Shown here one piece after another: positions 10,363-19,231 of a stretch of DNA of 64,000 nucleotides (its first letter is position 1; each line of letters begins with the position of its first letter). Source of the DNA: Planctomycetota bacterium. Its GTDB lineage: Bacteria > Planctomycetota > UBA1135 > UBA2386. The position numbers and the translations under genes are program-made. The stretch covers positions 38,434-102,433 of the forward strand of contig JAHBXX010000014.1 in NCBI GenBank assembly GCA_019636245.1, in the 5' to 3' direction. Under the pieces are notes generated by a model. The model did not search any database and was not told the DNA's origin. It saw only the letters and a program-made list of their open reading frames with translations.

Positions 10363-11340
10363 TCAGGCCAGTCCGGCCAGTTCCGCCACCAGCAGCAGGT
10401 AGCCGAACACGAACAGCGCGCCTTCCCACCGCGACACGCGGCGATCGTGCGTCAGCAGGTAGAACAGCAACGCAGCACCGAGGAAGCACGGCAGCGGCAG
10501 GCGCATCAGATCGGGCGGAACCACGACGTCGCCGACCAGCGCGGCCACGCCGACCACCGAGAACGAGTTGAAGATGCAGGAGCCGAGGATGTTGCCGACC
10601 GCCATCTCGGCGCGGCCACGCAGGGCGGCCGCGATGCTGACCGCCAGTTCGGGCAGCGTCGTGCCGAGCGAGAGGATCGTCAGCGACGCGATCGCCGGCG
10701 AGATGCCGATGCGTCCAGCCAGCTCGAGCAGCGCATCGAGCGTCACGTTGGCGCCGACGAAGATCAGGCCCGCGGCGGCCGCGAGCGCCAGCAGGTCGGC
10801 GCCGCGCAGGCCGGCCTGCGCCGGCTGCGGCATCGCCGCGTCGAACGACGCCGCCGCGGAGGGCGTGCGGCCGTCGGTCAGCAGGTAGCCGGTGTAGGCC
10901 CCGTAGCAGCAGAGCAGGACCACCCCCTCCAGTCGGCCGACCCGGCCGTCGACCATCGTCAGCGACAGGAGCGCCGCGGCGGCGAGCAGGAAGTTGAGGT
11001 CGATGGCGATGTAGCGTTCGCCGAGCTGGATGCCGCGGCGGGACACCGTCGCGACCACGCCGAGCACCAGCAGCAGCAGGGCGGTGTTGGCGCCGAGCAC
11101 GTTGCCGCTGACGACCTCGGCGTTGCCCTGCGCCATCGCCACCACCGCGGCGACCAGTTCGGGCAGCGAGGTGCCGATCGCGACGATGAAGATGCCGACC
11201 GCGAACGGCGACAAGCCGAGCGCGAGGCCCACCCGTTCGGCCGCCGCCGTGAACCACTTGGCGCCGCCGACCAGGGTCGCGATCGCGGACGCGAGGACGA
11301 CGGCGACGAGCGCAGTGGCGGTGGCGGCGAGGTCGAGCAT
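10363..11340 (-). CDS. Calcium/sodium antiporter, CaCA family (YrbG-like)
   Basis: 325 residues with about ten hydrophobic segments. Both alpha-repeats that form the ion path are evident: GTSLPELVAAVVAMAQGNAE followed by SGNVLGANTA in the first half, and GTTLPELAVSIAAALRGRAE followed by GNILGSCIFN in the second. The glutamates of the two LPEL motifs are the expected cation ligands. The protein should exchange Ca2+ (or K+/H+) for Na+ across the inner membrane. It is a single gene, with no partner nearby. Confidence 0.92.
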   Translation of the reverse strand: MLDLAATATALVAVVLASAIATLVGGAKWFTAAAERVGLALGLSPFAVGIFIVAIGTSLPELVAAVVAMAQGNAEVVSGNVLGANTALLLLVLGVVATVSRRGIQLGERYIAIDLNFLLAAAALLSLTMVDGRVGRLEGVVLLCCYGAYTGYLLTDGRTPSAAASFDAAMPQPAQAGLRGADLLALAAAAGLIFVGANVTLDALLELAGRIGISPAIASLTILSLGTTLPELAVSIAAALRGRAEMAVGNILGSCIFNSFSVVGVAALVGDVVVPPDLMRLPLPCFLGAALLFYLLTHDRRVSRWEGALFVFGYLLLVAELAGLA

Positions 11341-11517
11341 GGGGTCTCGGGGGCGGCGGTGCCGGGCGCCGGCGCGGCGCCGGCGGGCCGAGGATGATGC
11401 CCGGCCGGGTTCCAGGCCGCCATCGCCGCCGGGGCGGTGGCGCCGCGTCCTGCCGACGGGTCGCGTGCTCGCGGCTTGCCATTCCGGCGCCGATGCGAGC
11501 TACCATCGGCCCCGCCG

Positions 11518-14400
11518 ATGACGGAGCCCGCGCCGCAACCCGCCGCCCTCGCCCTGCGCCGCCGCCTCGCCTCGGACGTCGCGGCCGGCCGTACGGTTTC
11601 GCTGTCCAGCGAGGAGATGGCCGACCCCGAACTGCGCCGCGAGCTGCCCGCGCTGCTCGCCGGGCTGGCGAGCGGCGGTGCGCCGGGCGTCGGGCCGGGG
11701 CTGCAGCTGCCGGGCTACACCGTGCTCGGTGCGATCGGCCACGGCGGCATGAGCACCGTCTACCTCGCCCGCCAGGAGCGCCTCGGCCGCTACGTCGCGC
11801 TGAAGGTCGCCGCGTGGAGCGGCGCCGACCGCAAGACCCGCGATCGCCTGGTGCAGGAGGCCCGCGCCCTGGCGCGGGTGGCCCACCCCAACATCGTCGC
11901 CATCCACGACATCGTCGACGTCGGCGAGACGGTGGCGATCGCGCTCGATTGGATCGACGGCCTCTCGCTCGAGGGGTTGCTGCGCGTGCTGCCGGCCGAG
12001 CCGCAGCCGGGCGACATGCAGCGGGTGCGCGAACAGCTCGGCGCGCCAGCGGCGGTGCACTTCGAAGGTTCCCCGGTGCGGTTCTTCGTGCGCACGATGC
12101 TGCAGGTCGCCCGCGCCGTGCACCGCGTGCACGAGGCCGGGCTGCTGCACCTCGACGTCAAGCCGTCCAACGTGCTCGTGCGGCGCGACGGCACGCCGCT
12201 GCTCGCCGACTTCGGCGTCGTGCGCGAGATCGACCTCGCGACCAGCACCGCCCGCACGTTCGCCGGCACGCCGATCTACAGCGCTCCCGAGCAGCTGCGC
12301 CGCGACGACCGCGGCTTCGGCCCGCACACCGACGTCTACGGCCTGGGCATCACGCTCTACGAGGTGCTGGCGCGCCGCCAGCCGCTGCGCGACCAGGACC
12401 TGACCAGGCTCGTGCAGACGGTCGAACGCGGCCGCATCCCGCCGCTCGGCTCCCAGATCCCGGTGGCCAAGGACCTCGAGACCATCGTGCACAAGGCGAT
12501 GGCGCCGGATCCGCGGCACCGATACCCGTCCGCGGCGGCGTTCGCCGACGACCTGCAGGCGTTCCTCGAGGGTCGTCCGGTCGCGGCGCGGCCGCTGTCG
12601 CGACTGCATCGGCTGCAGCGCTGGGTGCGGCTCGAGCCGTGGAAGGCGGCGCTGGCCGCGGTGCTGCTGGTTGCCGTGCCGGCGGTGGGGCTCCTGGGCA
12701 TCGAACTGCTGGTCGGCCGGCACCACATCGAGGCCGGCCGGTTGCGCGACCGGCTGCGCCTGGCGAGCGAACGCCAGCAGGCCGCCTACCAGGTCCGGTT
12801 CCTGGGGGAGGGGGGGGCGGCCAGGGCGGCGGCGCTGCTGCACGAGGCGATGGAACTCGACCCCAGCGACACCTCCCTCGCCTGCCTCGTGTCGATGGTG
12901 GCCGATGACGAACCGGACGCGGTCGGGCCGCTGCTGGCCGGGCACCCCGAGGCGGTAGCGCGCAGCCGCGGCCTGCAGCGGCTGGCGCAGAAGGCCGGCG
13001 AGCGGCGGCCGTTCTTCGCCGCCGACGAGGTGGCCGAGCTCGCCGCCAGCACGAACCCGACCGACGGCTATGCCCTGGCGCTCGACCGCGTGCTGTGGGC
13101 CGAGGACCAGGGCGTCGAAGATGCCTATGCGGCAGCGACGTTCCACCTCGACGCGGCGGCGATGGGCCGCGAGCCCGATCCGCTGCTGCTCGGTTTGCGC
13201 GCCTGGACGGCGGCGCTGGCCGGGCTCGGCGAGGTGCGGGATGCCGCCTGCCGCGTGCTGGCCACGAGGTGGCCCGACAGCGGCGAGGCGCTGCGCTGGA
13301 TCTGTTTCGCCTACGAGCGCCAGCAGCCCGAGGTGGCAGCCCGCATCGCCGCGCAGCGGATCGAGCAGGATCCGCACGACGCGGCGGCATGGGAGCTGTG
13401 GATCGGCGGCGCCCTGCGGACCGGCCGTCACGCCGAGGGGCTCGAACGGCTCGAACGCGCGTGGGCCGTGCCGGTGCAGTCGCGCTCCCTCGACTGCTTC
13501 CACGTCCTGCTGCTGGCGGCGACCGGACAGCACGAGCGCGCCCGCGCGGTCCGGGCGGCAAGGCCGGACCTGGATCTCAGCCCGCTGAACGAACTGCGCC
13601 TGCGTCGTTTCGAGGGCCCGGAGCCGGCCCTGGCCTTCTGCCGCGAGCTGATCGCGCAGCCGCGGGTGCCGCGGACCGTGCTGCAGGCGATCGTCCTGGA
13701 GGCCAGTCGCCAGCGCGACCTGGAACTGGGCCAGCAGGCGTTCGCGCGCTGGCAACAGCTCTATCCCGGCCACGAGCTGGTGCTGCGGCACGAGATGCAG
13801 CGGCGCTACGCCGCCAAGGACCTGCCCGGCGCCGCCCAGCTGGCCAGCCAGGTCCGCACGCCGGCGCGCCGCCTCGACACCGACGGCCCGATCCTGTGCA
13901 ACCTGCTGGTGACGGCGCGCGACTGGCCTGCGCTGGCCGCCTTCGCCGACCGCTGGTTGCAGCACTGCGCTGCGGCGTGCCGCCCGCAGGCGTCGTTCTT
14001 CGCCGGACTGGCCGCGTCGCGGCTCGGCGATGGGATGCAGGCGGCGAGGCACCTGGCCGTGGCGACCGCGGCCGCCGACGCCTCGGTCTGGCATACCACC
14101 GCCCTGCTCGAGCGCGCCTGGGTCCTCGTGACCCCGACGGCGCCCACGGCGGTGCGGGATCCCGAACTGGCGCGGCTGCTGCTGGGTCGGTTCGAGGCCG
14201 CGAACGGCGCCCTGCAGAGTCCGCGGCGCGGGGCCTGGCCGATGGCCGTGAAGGCCGAGGTCGCGTTCGCGTCGGGCAAGGTCGAGGAAGCGGTCGCGCT
14301 GGCCGAGGCGGCGCGGCAGGCGCAGGTCGACCCGCGCACGGCACCGCCCGCCGACCTCGGCGAGTTCCTGCAGGAAGCCTTGCGGCGCTACGGCCGCTGA
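11518..14400 (+). CDS. Membrane Ser/Thr protein kinase with C-terminal TPR-like region
   Basis: 960 residues from the ATG at 11518; an in-frame alternative at 11437 is less likely. The kinase domain spans about residues 67-345: glycine loop GAIGHGGMSTVYLA, Lys96 (VALKV), catalytic HLDVKPSNVL (Asp213), metal-binding DFG (Asp231), and SAPEQL. All catalytic residues are present, so it should be active. One transmembrane helix follows at about residues 378-397. The remaining 550 residues are Ala/Leu/Arg-rich helical repeats resembling TPRs, predicted outside the cytoplasm. Its 3' end overlaps the convergent pseudokinase gene by 13 bp. Eukaryote-like kinases of this layout are abundant in Planctomycetota. 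Confidence 0.93.
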   Translation: MTEPAPQPAALALRRRLASDVAAGRTVSLSSEEMADPELRRELPALLAGLASGGAPGVGPGLQLPGYTVLGAIGHGGMSTVYLARQERLGRYVALKVAAWSGADRKTRDRLVQEARALARVAHPNIVAIHDIVDVGETVAIALDWIDGLSLEGLLRVLPAEPQPGDMQRVREQLGAPAAVHFEGSPVRFFVRTMLQVARAVHRVHEAGLLHLDVKPSNVLVRRDGTPLLADFGVVREIDLATSTARTFAGTPIYSAPEQLRRDDRGFGPHTDVYGLGITLYEVLARRQPLRDQDLTRLVQTVERGRIPPLGSQIPVAKDLETIVHKAMAPDPRHRYPSAAAFADDLQAFLEGRPVAARPLSRLHRLQRWVRLEPWKAALAAVLLVAVPAVGLLGIELLVGRHHIEAGRLRDRLRLASERQQAAYQVRFLGEGGAARAAALLHEAMELDPSDTSLACLVSMVADDEPDAVGPLLAGHPEAVARSRGLQRLAQKAGERRPFFAADEVAELAASTNPTDGYALALDRVLWAEDQGVEDAYAAATFHLDAAAMGREPDPLLLGLRAWTAALAGLGEVRDAACRVLATRWPDSGEALRWICFAYERQQPEVAARIAAQRIEQDPHDAAAWELWIGGALRTGRHAEGLERLERAWAVPVQSRSLDCFHVLLLAATGQHERARAVRAARPDLDLSPLNELRLRRFEGPEPALAFCRELIAQPRVPRTVLQAIVLEASRQRDLELGQQAFARWQQLYPGHELVLRHEMQRRYAAKDLPGAAQLASQVRTPARRLDTDGPILCNLLVTARDWPALAAFADRWLQHCAAACRPQASFFAGLAASRLGDGMQAARHLAVATAAADASVWHTTALLERAWVLVTPTAPTAVRDPELARLLLGRFEAANGALQSPRRGAWPMAVKAEVAFASGKVEEAVALAEAARQAQVDPRTAPPADLGEFLQEALRRYGR

Positions 14401-15428
14401 TCGGCGGCGCGGTCGCCGGCCTTCCGGGTCGGCCGCCGGCGCCAGAGGCCCCGCCACAGGGCGCCGAGACGTTGCGACCAGCCTGATGCCGCGGGCGGCT
14501 CGCCGCTGCGCACCCGGCGCAGGTCCTCGAGCAGTGCGTTGGTGTCGGCGTAGGGGGAGAGCTGGCCGGGATCGAGCCTGTGCAGCAGGCCGCGCACTGC
14601 GGCGCGCTCGCCAGGCGAAGGGAGATGCACGCGGCCGGACCCGGCGTCCTCGTGGTCGCCCGCGACGAGTGCGTCGCGCAGCAGGCCGCAGACGGCGGCG
14701 ACGTCGAGCGCGGGCGTCGCGGGGCGTCCCAGCAGGGCCGCGACACCGAAGCCGGTCACGTGGCTGCGCCCGGCGCCATCGAGGGCGATCCGGGTCGGCG
14801 TCAGGTCGCCGTGGGCGATGCCGATCGCGTGGGCGGCGCGCAGCAGGTCGGCGACGGTCTCGAACGTGCCGAGCACCGCCAGCAGCCAGGCGCGCGAGCC
14901 GGCATGCGGCAGCAGCGTGCCCTCCCCGTCGGTGGCGGGCCGCCGCTGCCGATCGAGCTCCGTGGCCAGGTCGTGCCCGACGACGTGGTCGCGTGCGAAC
15001 CAGAACGTGGCCGCCAGCCGCCCGTGCTCGTGCACGCGGACGTGCGCGGGATGCCGCAGTTCGTTCATGCGGTGGGCGGTGCGGACGAAGGCCGTGACCC
15101 GGTCGTCGGCGACCGACGGCGGCAGCGGCACCACTTCGATCTCGACGCGATGGCCGTGCGTGGCGTGGCGTGCCAGGTTGCGGCCGGTACCGCCTTCGCC
15201 GCCGGGTTCCAGTCGGTAGGGGCCGAGCGTGGTCCCGAGCGCCGCGTCGGTCGCCAGGTCGGGCGGCGACAGGAAGTGCTCCGGCGGCTCGAGGGCGAGC
15301 AGTTCGAGGACTTGCGCGCGCAGCGCCGGATCGGCGCAGTTGCGGCGCAGGAACGACTCGCGCAGGCCGGCCGGCTGCTCGAGGGCGCCGAGGAACAGGT
15401 CGCGCAGCGGGGGGGCGGCCTCGGTCAC
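14388..15428 (-). CDS. Pseudokinase (Ser/Thr-kinase-like) coupled to an ECF sigma factor
   Basis: 346 residues from a GTG at 15428 that overlaps the sigma-factor stop (GTGA). The N-terminal 60 residues (LRDLFLGALEQPAGLRESFL...) match the leader found in many sigma-linked planctomycetal kinases. The kinase-like fold starts near LGPYRLE (about residue 68), but key residues are lost. The ATP-anchoring Lys is Glu98 (VEIEVV), the catalytic segment reads HGDLTPTRIAL (Asp208 kept; Lys and Asn replaced), and DFG is GFG (Gly226). No APE motif is seen. It is most likely a catalytically dead sensor or scaffold that regulates the adjacent sigma factor. I see no membrane segment. Confidence 0.82.
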   Translation of the reverse strand: MTEAAPPLRDLFLGALEQPAGLRESFLRRNCADPALRAQVLELLALEPPEHFLSPPDLATDAALGTTLGPYRLEPGGEGGTGRNLARHATHGHRVEIEVVPLPPSVADDRVTAFVRTAHRMNELRHPAHVRVHEHGRLAATFWFARDHVVGHDLATELDRQRRPATDGEGTLLPHAGSRAWLLAVLGTFETVADLLRAAHAIGIAHGDLTPTRIALDGAGRSHVTGFGVAALLGRPATPALDVAAVCGLLRDALVAGDHEDAGSGRVHLPSPGERAAVRGLLHRLDPGQLSPYADTNALLEDLRRVRSGEPPAASGWSQRLGALWRGLWRRRPTRKAGDRAADQRP

Positions 15429-15970
15429 GGTTGCAGCTCCCTGGCCAGGCGCGCGCGGGCGAGCCGCCACAGCCGCGTGATCGTGCGCGACGACACCTGC
15501 ATCGCCGTCGCGCACTCCTCCAGCGAGAGACCGACGAAGAACCGCAGGTCGATGAGCCGCACCGTGTCGGGGTCGTCGCGGCCGATGCGTTCGAGGGCGT
15601 CGTTGACCGCCAGCAGGTCGCCGACGCGGGCTTCGTAGCGGTCGACGATGTCGTCGAGCAGGTGGCGCTCGGCCTCGCGGCGGCGACGGGCGGCGCTGCT
15701 GCGGCGGTGGTCGATCAGCAGGTGGCGCATGACCCTGGCCGCCGTGCGCAGGAAGTGCTCGCGCCCGAACTGGCGGTTCGGATCGCGCCGGCACAGCGCC
15801 AGGTAGGCCTCGTTGATCAGGGCGGTGGCGTCGACGGAGCCCGATCGGCGGGAGAGATTGTGCGCGATGGCGTGCAGCTCGCCATAGACGAGGGCGAACA
15901 GTTCTCCGGCGGCCTGGGCGTCGTCCGGTCGGGTGGCCGGATCGTCAGGATGGTCCGCCACGGGCTCCAT
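15425..15970 (-). CDS. RNA polymerase ECF-type sigma factor (TIGR02999-like)
   Basis: 181 residues from the ATG at 15970; the upstream open frame is proline/arginine filler. Region 2 is visible in ALVYGELHAIAHNLSRR, followed by VDATALINEAYLAL, then FGREHFLRTAARVMRHLLID, the signature of the planctomycete/acidobacterial ECF group. Region 4 (LIDLRFFVGLSLEECATAMQVSSRTITRLWRLARARL) carries the -35-binding helix-turn-helix. It has no anti-sigma factor. Its stop overlaps the pseudokinase start, so the two are co-translated, which suggests the kinase-like partner controls it. Confidence 0.93.
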   Translation of the reverse strand: MEPVADHPDDPATRPDDAQAAGELFALVYGELHAIAHNLSRRSGSVDATALINEAYLALCRRDPNRQFGREHFLRTAARVMRHLLIDHRRSSAARRRREAERHLLDDIVDRYEARVGDLLAVNDALERIGRDDPDTVRLIDLRFFVGLSLEECATAMQVSSRTITRLWRLARARLARELQP

Positions 15971-16494
15971 GGGCCGCTTCTCGGGCTGGGGGGGGCATGC
16001 AGCGCGGGGTTCGCCAGCGGCACCTGCCGCCGGGGCCGTGCGGCACCGCGCCCCAGCATACGGCGGGAAACGGTGGGCCGCCGGCACCGGCGCAGGCGAG
16101 TGCGCACGGTGCCGGACGGCCCGATCCCCTTTGCTGCCGAAGTTGGCGCGCCGGCCCGGCGAGGGGCCTGCGCCGAAGAAAGCGCGAGGGTCGACCTGTC
16201 GCGTGGGGCCGCGGTTGCCTCGGCAAAGGGATCGAGGGCAACCGCGGGTCGCGGAGAGTGTGGGCACGCAAGCCGGATCCGGAGGCTGTTGGGGCAGGCG
16301 ACGGGGTCATGCCTTGCGTGCACTGGCAAGGCGTTGGGCGAGCCTCCGGACGGACAGGATTTCTGCGATTTTGGCGAGCCGGGGTCCGGTGCGGACGGGT
16401 GGCAACCACGGATGTCCTGCCGGCGGCCGGAGCAGCCGGTCGCCGCCGGCCGGTCCCGGCGAAACTCCTGCCCCCGCCCGCGGTTGGCCCTGGC
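15971..16494. other. 524-bp intergenic region between divergent genes, with a nested inverted repeat
   Basis: No credible gene. The region contains the structured element at 16278-16350. It must also carry the promoters of the sigma factor (leftward) and of the DUF523 protein (rightward). Confidence 0.5.
16278..16350 (+). repeat. Nested inverted repeat / hairpin candidate
   Basis: The outer arms TCCGGAGGCT (16278-16287) and AGCCTCCGGA (16341-16350) are perfect 10-bp complements. Inside, GCCTTGC (16311-16317) and GCAAGGC (16326-16332) form a 7-bp stem with an 8-nt loop. A GATTT/GATTTT tract follows at about 16361-16374. It could be a structured leader or small RNA, a terminator, or a dispersed repeat; the strand is assumed. 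Confidence 0.5.
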
Positions 16495-17130
16495 ATGCTC
16501 CTGCCCCACGAGGTCGATGCGGTCGGGCGGCTGCGGGTGCCCGAGGCCGGCGATCCCCTGCGCATCCTCGTCAGCGCGTGCCTCCTGGGCCGCCCCTGCG
16601 CCGTCGACGGCACGGACTCCGGCATGGGCGGAGCCCTGGGCGACCTGCTCGATCTGCCCACGGTGCGCGTGATCCCGTTCTGCCCCGAGCACCATGGTCT
16701 CGGGACGCCCCGAGGCATGCCGGACATCCATGGGGGCGACGGCCGGGACGTGCTCGACGGCAGGGCGGTCGTGCGGGACGAACACGGCAACGACCTCACC
16801 GCGGGCATGCTCGCCGGTGCCGCGGCGATGCTCGCGGTCGCGCGCCAGCACGCCGTCGAGCTCGCGATCCTCGTCGACATGAGCGCCGCCTGCGGCAGCC
16901 AGGTCATCAGCGACGGCGGCCGGCTGGTGGCCGAGCGCCGTTACCGCCGGGGCGTCGGCGTCGCCACGGCCCTGTTGCTGCGCCACGGCGTGCCCGTGGT
17001 GAGCCAGCGGGACCACCGCACGCTCGGGCGGCTGCGGGAACGGCTGCAGCCGGGGTTCGTCGCCGACCCGGGCGCCCGCGACCACCACGAAACCGACTGG
17101 TATCGCGGCTACTTCGGCGCTGGGACCTGA
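16495..17130 (+). CDS. DUF523/TudS-like protein
   Basis: 211 residues. The N-terminal signature ILVSACLLGRPCAVDG and the later FCPEHHGLGTPR and AACGSQ motifs identify DUF523. The founding characterised member, TudS, is a thiouracil desulfurase that holds a [4Fe-4S] cluster with three cysteines. Cys29, Cys63 and Cys133 here are well placed to be those ligands. The actual substrate is not known. Start: the ATG at 16495 leaves a short leader before the conserved strand; longer in-frame starts exist upstream but add low-complexity residues. Confidence 0.85.
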   Translation: MLLPHEVDAVGRLRVPEAGDPLRILVSACLLGRPCAVDGTDSGMGGALGDLLDLPTVRVIPFCPEHHGLGTPRGMPDIHGGDGRDVLDGRAVVRDEHGNDLTAGMLAGAAAMLAVARQHAVELAILVDMSAACGSQVISDGGRLVAERRYRRGVGVATALLLRHGVPVVSQRDHRTLGRLRERLQPGFVADPGARDHHETDWYRGYFGAGT

Positions 17131-17188
17131 GCGCCACGGGCTCCGTCGCCTGCGCGGCACCCCACGGTCTTCGGCCGGCGGCGCCACC

Positions 17189-19231
17189 GTGCAAGGCGAT
17201 CCGTGGCCGCGGTGCGCCGCCTCGTTATGGTCTGCGACCACGCCGGAGGCGCCCACGAACGACGACCTGACACCACCTCCGCCCCCGGCCGGCGGCCGCC
17301 GCGGGCACCGTGCGCTCGTCGTGCTGCTGGCGGCGGCCTTCGCCGCGGTCGCGGTGCGGCTGGCCTGGATCGGCGACGACGCCTACATCACGCTGCGCTG
17401 TGTCGAGAACTGGGTCGGCGGCCGCGGCCTGCGCTGGAACGTCGACGACCGGGTGCAGACCTTCACGCACCCGCTGTGGATGCTCCTGCTGGCGCTCGGC
17501 CGCTCCCTGTCGGGCGAGGTCTTCTACACGGCGATCGCCCTCGGCCTCGCCTGCGCCACCACCGCGGTGGCGTGGCTGCTGCGCGTGACCCGGTCGCCGG
17601 CCGCGCTCGGCCTGGTCGGGTTCGCCGTGCTGACGGCGCATGCATTCGGCGACTACGCCACCTCGGGGCTGGAGACGTCGCTGACCTACCTGCTGCTGGT
17701 CGCGTTCGCCGCCGTCGCGACGGCCCCGCCCCAGCCGCGCGGCTGGTTCCTGACCGCGCTGTGCGCAGCGCTGGCGGCGACCAACCGCATGGACCTCGCG
17801 CTGCTCTGCGCCCCGGGCGCGCTGGCGGGGATGCGCGGTCTGCCGTGGCGCCGGCGCCTCGTCCATGGCCTGCTCGGCGCGTTGCCATTCGTGGCCTGGC
17901 TGCTCTTCGCCGCGATCTACTACGGCTCGCCGCTGCCGGTCACCGCGCACGCGAAGGCGTTCGGCCTCGGCGTGCCGGCGGGCGAACTCGCCGCCCAGGG
18001 GCTGCGCTACCTGTGGCAGGCGTGCACCACCGACCCGGTGCTGCCGACCACGATCGCGTCCGGCTTCGCGCTCGGCGTGCGCGACCGCCGCCTGCGCTGG
18101 CTCGCGGCCGGCATGCCGCTCTACCTCGCCTACGTGGTCAGGGTCGGCGGCGACTTCATGCAGGGGCGCTTCCTGCTGCCGCCGTTCGTGCTGGCGCTGT
18201 GGTGCCTGGCCCGCGCCGAACGGCCGCTGCGCGGCTGGCGGCTCGAGGCGGTGCTGGCCGTCGCGCTGCTCGCGGGCGCGCTGGCGGCGCCGCCGCACTG
18301 GCTGCGGGCGCCCGCCGCCGACCCGATCCAGTACACGCCCGAGCAGATCGCCGCCGCGCACGGCATCGTCGACGAGCGGCGCAACTACTACGGCACGCAG
18401 GGGCTGCTGAGTCCGCTCCGGCACGGCACGCTCGAGTTCGGGGCGATGAACCGCTTCCCGATCGTCTGGCCCGAGGAGCGCACCACGCGCTGGCTCGCGG
18501 TCGGCGGCGCCACCGGAGCGTTCGGCTACGGCGCCGGCACGCTCGGCCACCTGGTCGATCCCCTGCTGTGCGATCCGCTGCTGGCGCGGCTGCCGGCGCA
18601 CCGGCCCGCCGAATGGCGCATCGGCCACGTGCTGCGGCGCATTCCCGAGGGCTACCTCGAGAGCCTCGCGGCGGGCGAGAACCGCATCCTGCATCCGGGG
18701 CTGCGGCGCTACTACGACGCGCTGCGAACGGCCACGACGGCGCCGATCTGGGCCGGCGAACGATGGCGCACGCTGCTGGCGCTGTGGGCGGGCGCCTACG
18801 ACGACGACCTGCGCGCCTTCGTCGCCGAGCACTACCGCACGCCGCCGCGGGTCGAGGTGGCGCCGGCCGACGCCATGCGGCCGATCGCGCGCGGTACCTA
18901 CTGGTTCGACGAGCCGGCGGCCATCCTGGTGCACGACGGCGGCGTCGCCGTGCGCTTCGGCGCACCGGTCGCCGCGGCGTCGCTGCGGCTGTCGATCGCG
19001 GGGCTGTACGCGTTCCGGTTGACCTTCCGCCGCGCCGGCCTCGACCTCGACCACGCGAGCGTGGTGCCGACCGGCCATGCGCTCGAGATGCAGCGCCTGC
19101 AGCCGGTCGAGGTCGTCGTGCCGGCGGCAGCGACCGGCTTCGACGAACTGTGGCTCGACGTGGTCGCGCACGAGGCGTCGCACCTCGGCGTCACGCGGCC
19201 GGCGTTCGGCGGCCTGCAGCTGCCTCAGTGA
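17189..19231 (+). CDS. Polytopic GT-C-like membrane glycosyltransferase (ZomB/arabinosyltransferase-like)
   Basis: 680 residues with about ten hydrophobic helices in the first 400, then a soluble C-terminal region. The first periplasmic loop reads IGDDAYITLRCVENWVGGRG followed by LRWN, which matches the DDAYI-type acidic loop of GT-C proteins that use lipid-linked sugar donors. Acceptor and sugar are unknown. The start is uncertain: the ATG at 17189 adds a polar leader of about 38 residues before the first helix, and no better in-frame start was seen. The stop overlaps the convergent next gene by 7 bp. Confidence 0.75.
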   Translation: MQGDPWPRCAASLWSATTPEAPTNDDLTPPPPPAGGRRGHRALVVLLAAAFAAVAVRLAWIGDDAYITLRCVENWVGGRGLRWNVDDRVQTFTHPLWMLLLALGRSLSGEVFYTAIALGLACATTAVAWLLRVTRSPAALGLVGFAVLTAHAFGDYATSGLETSLTYLLLVAFAAVATAPPQPRGWFLTALCAALAATNRMDLALLCAPGALAGMRGLPWRRRLVHGLLGALPFVAWLLFAAIYYGSPLPVTAHAKAFGLGVPAGELAAQGLRYLWQACTTDPVLPTTIASGFALGVRDRRLRWLAAGMPLYLAYVVRVGGDFMQGRFLLPPFVLALWCLARAERPLRGWRLEAVLAVALLAGALAAPPHWLRAPAADPIQYTPEQIAAAHGIVDERRNYYGTQGLLSPLRHGTLEFGAMNRFPIVWPEERTTRWLAVGGATGAFGYGAGTLGHLVDPLLCDPLLARLPAHRPAEWRIGHVLRRIPEGYLESLAAGENRILHPGLRRYYDALRTATTAPIWAGERWRTLLALWAGAYDDDLRAFVAEHYRTPPRVEVAPADAMRPIARGTYWFDEPAAILVHDGGVAVRFGAPVAAASLRLSIAGLYAFRLTFRRAGLDLDHASVVPTGHALEMQRLQPVEVVVPAAATGFDELWLDVVAHEASHLGVTRPAFGGLQLPQ

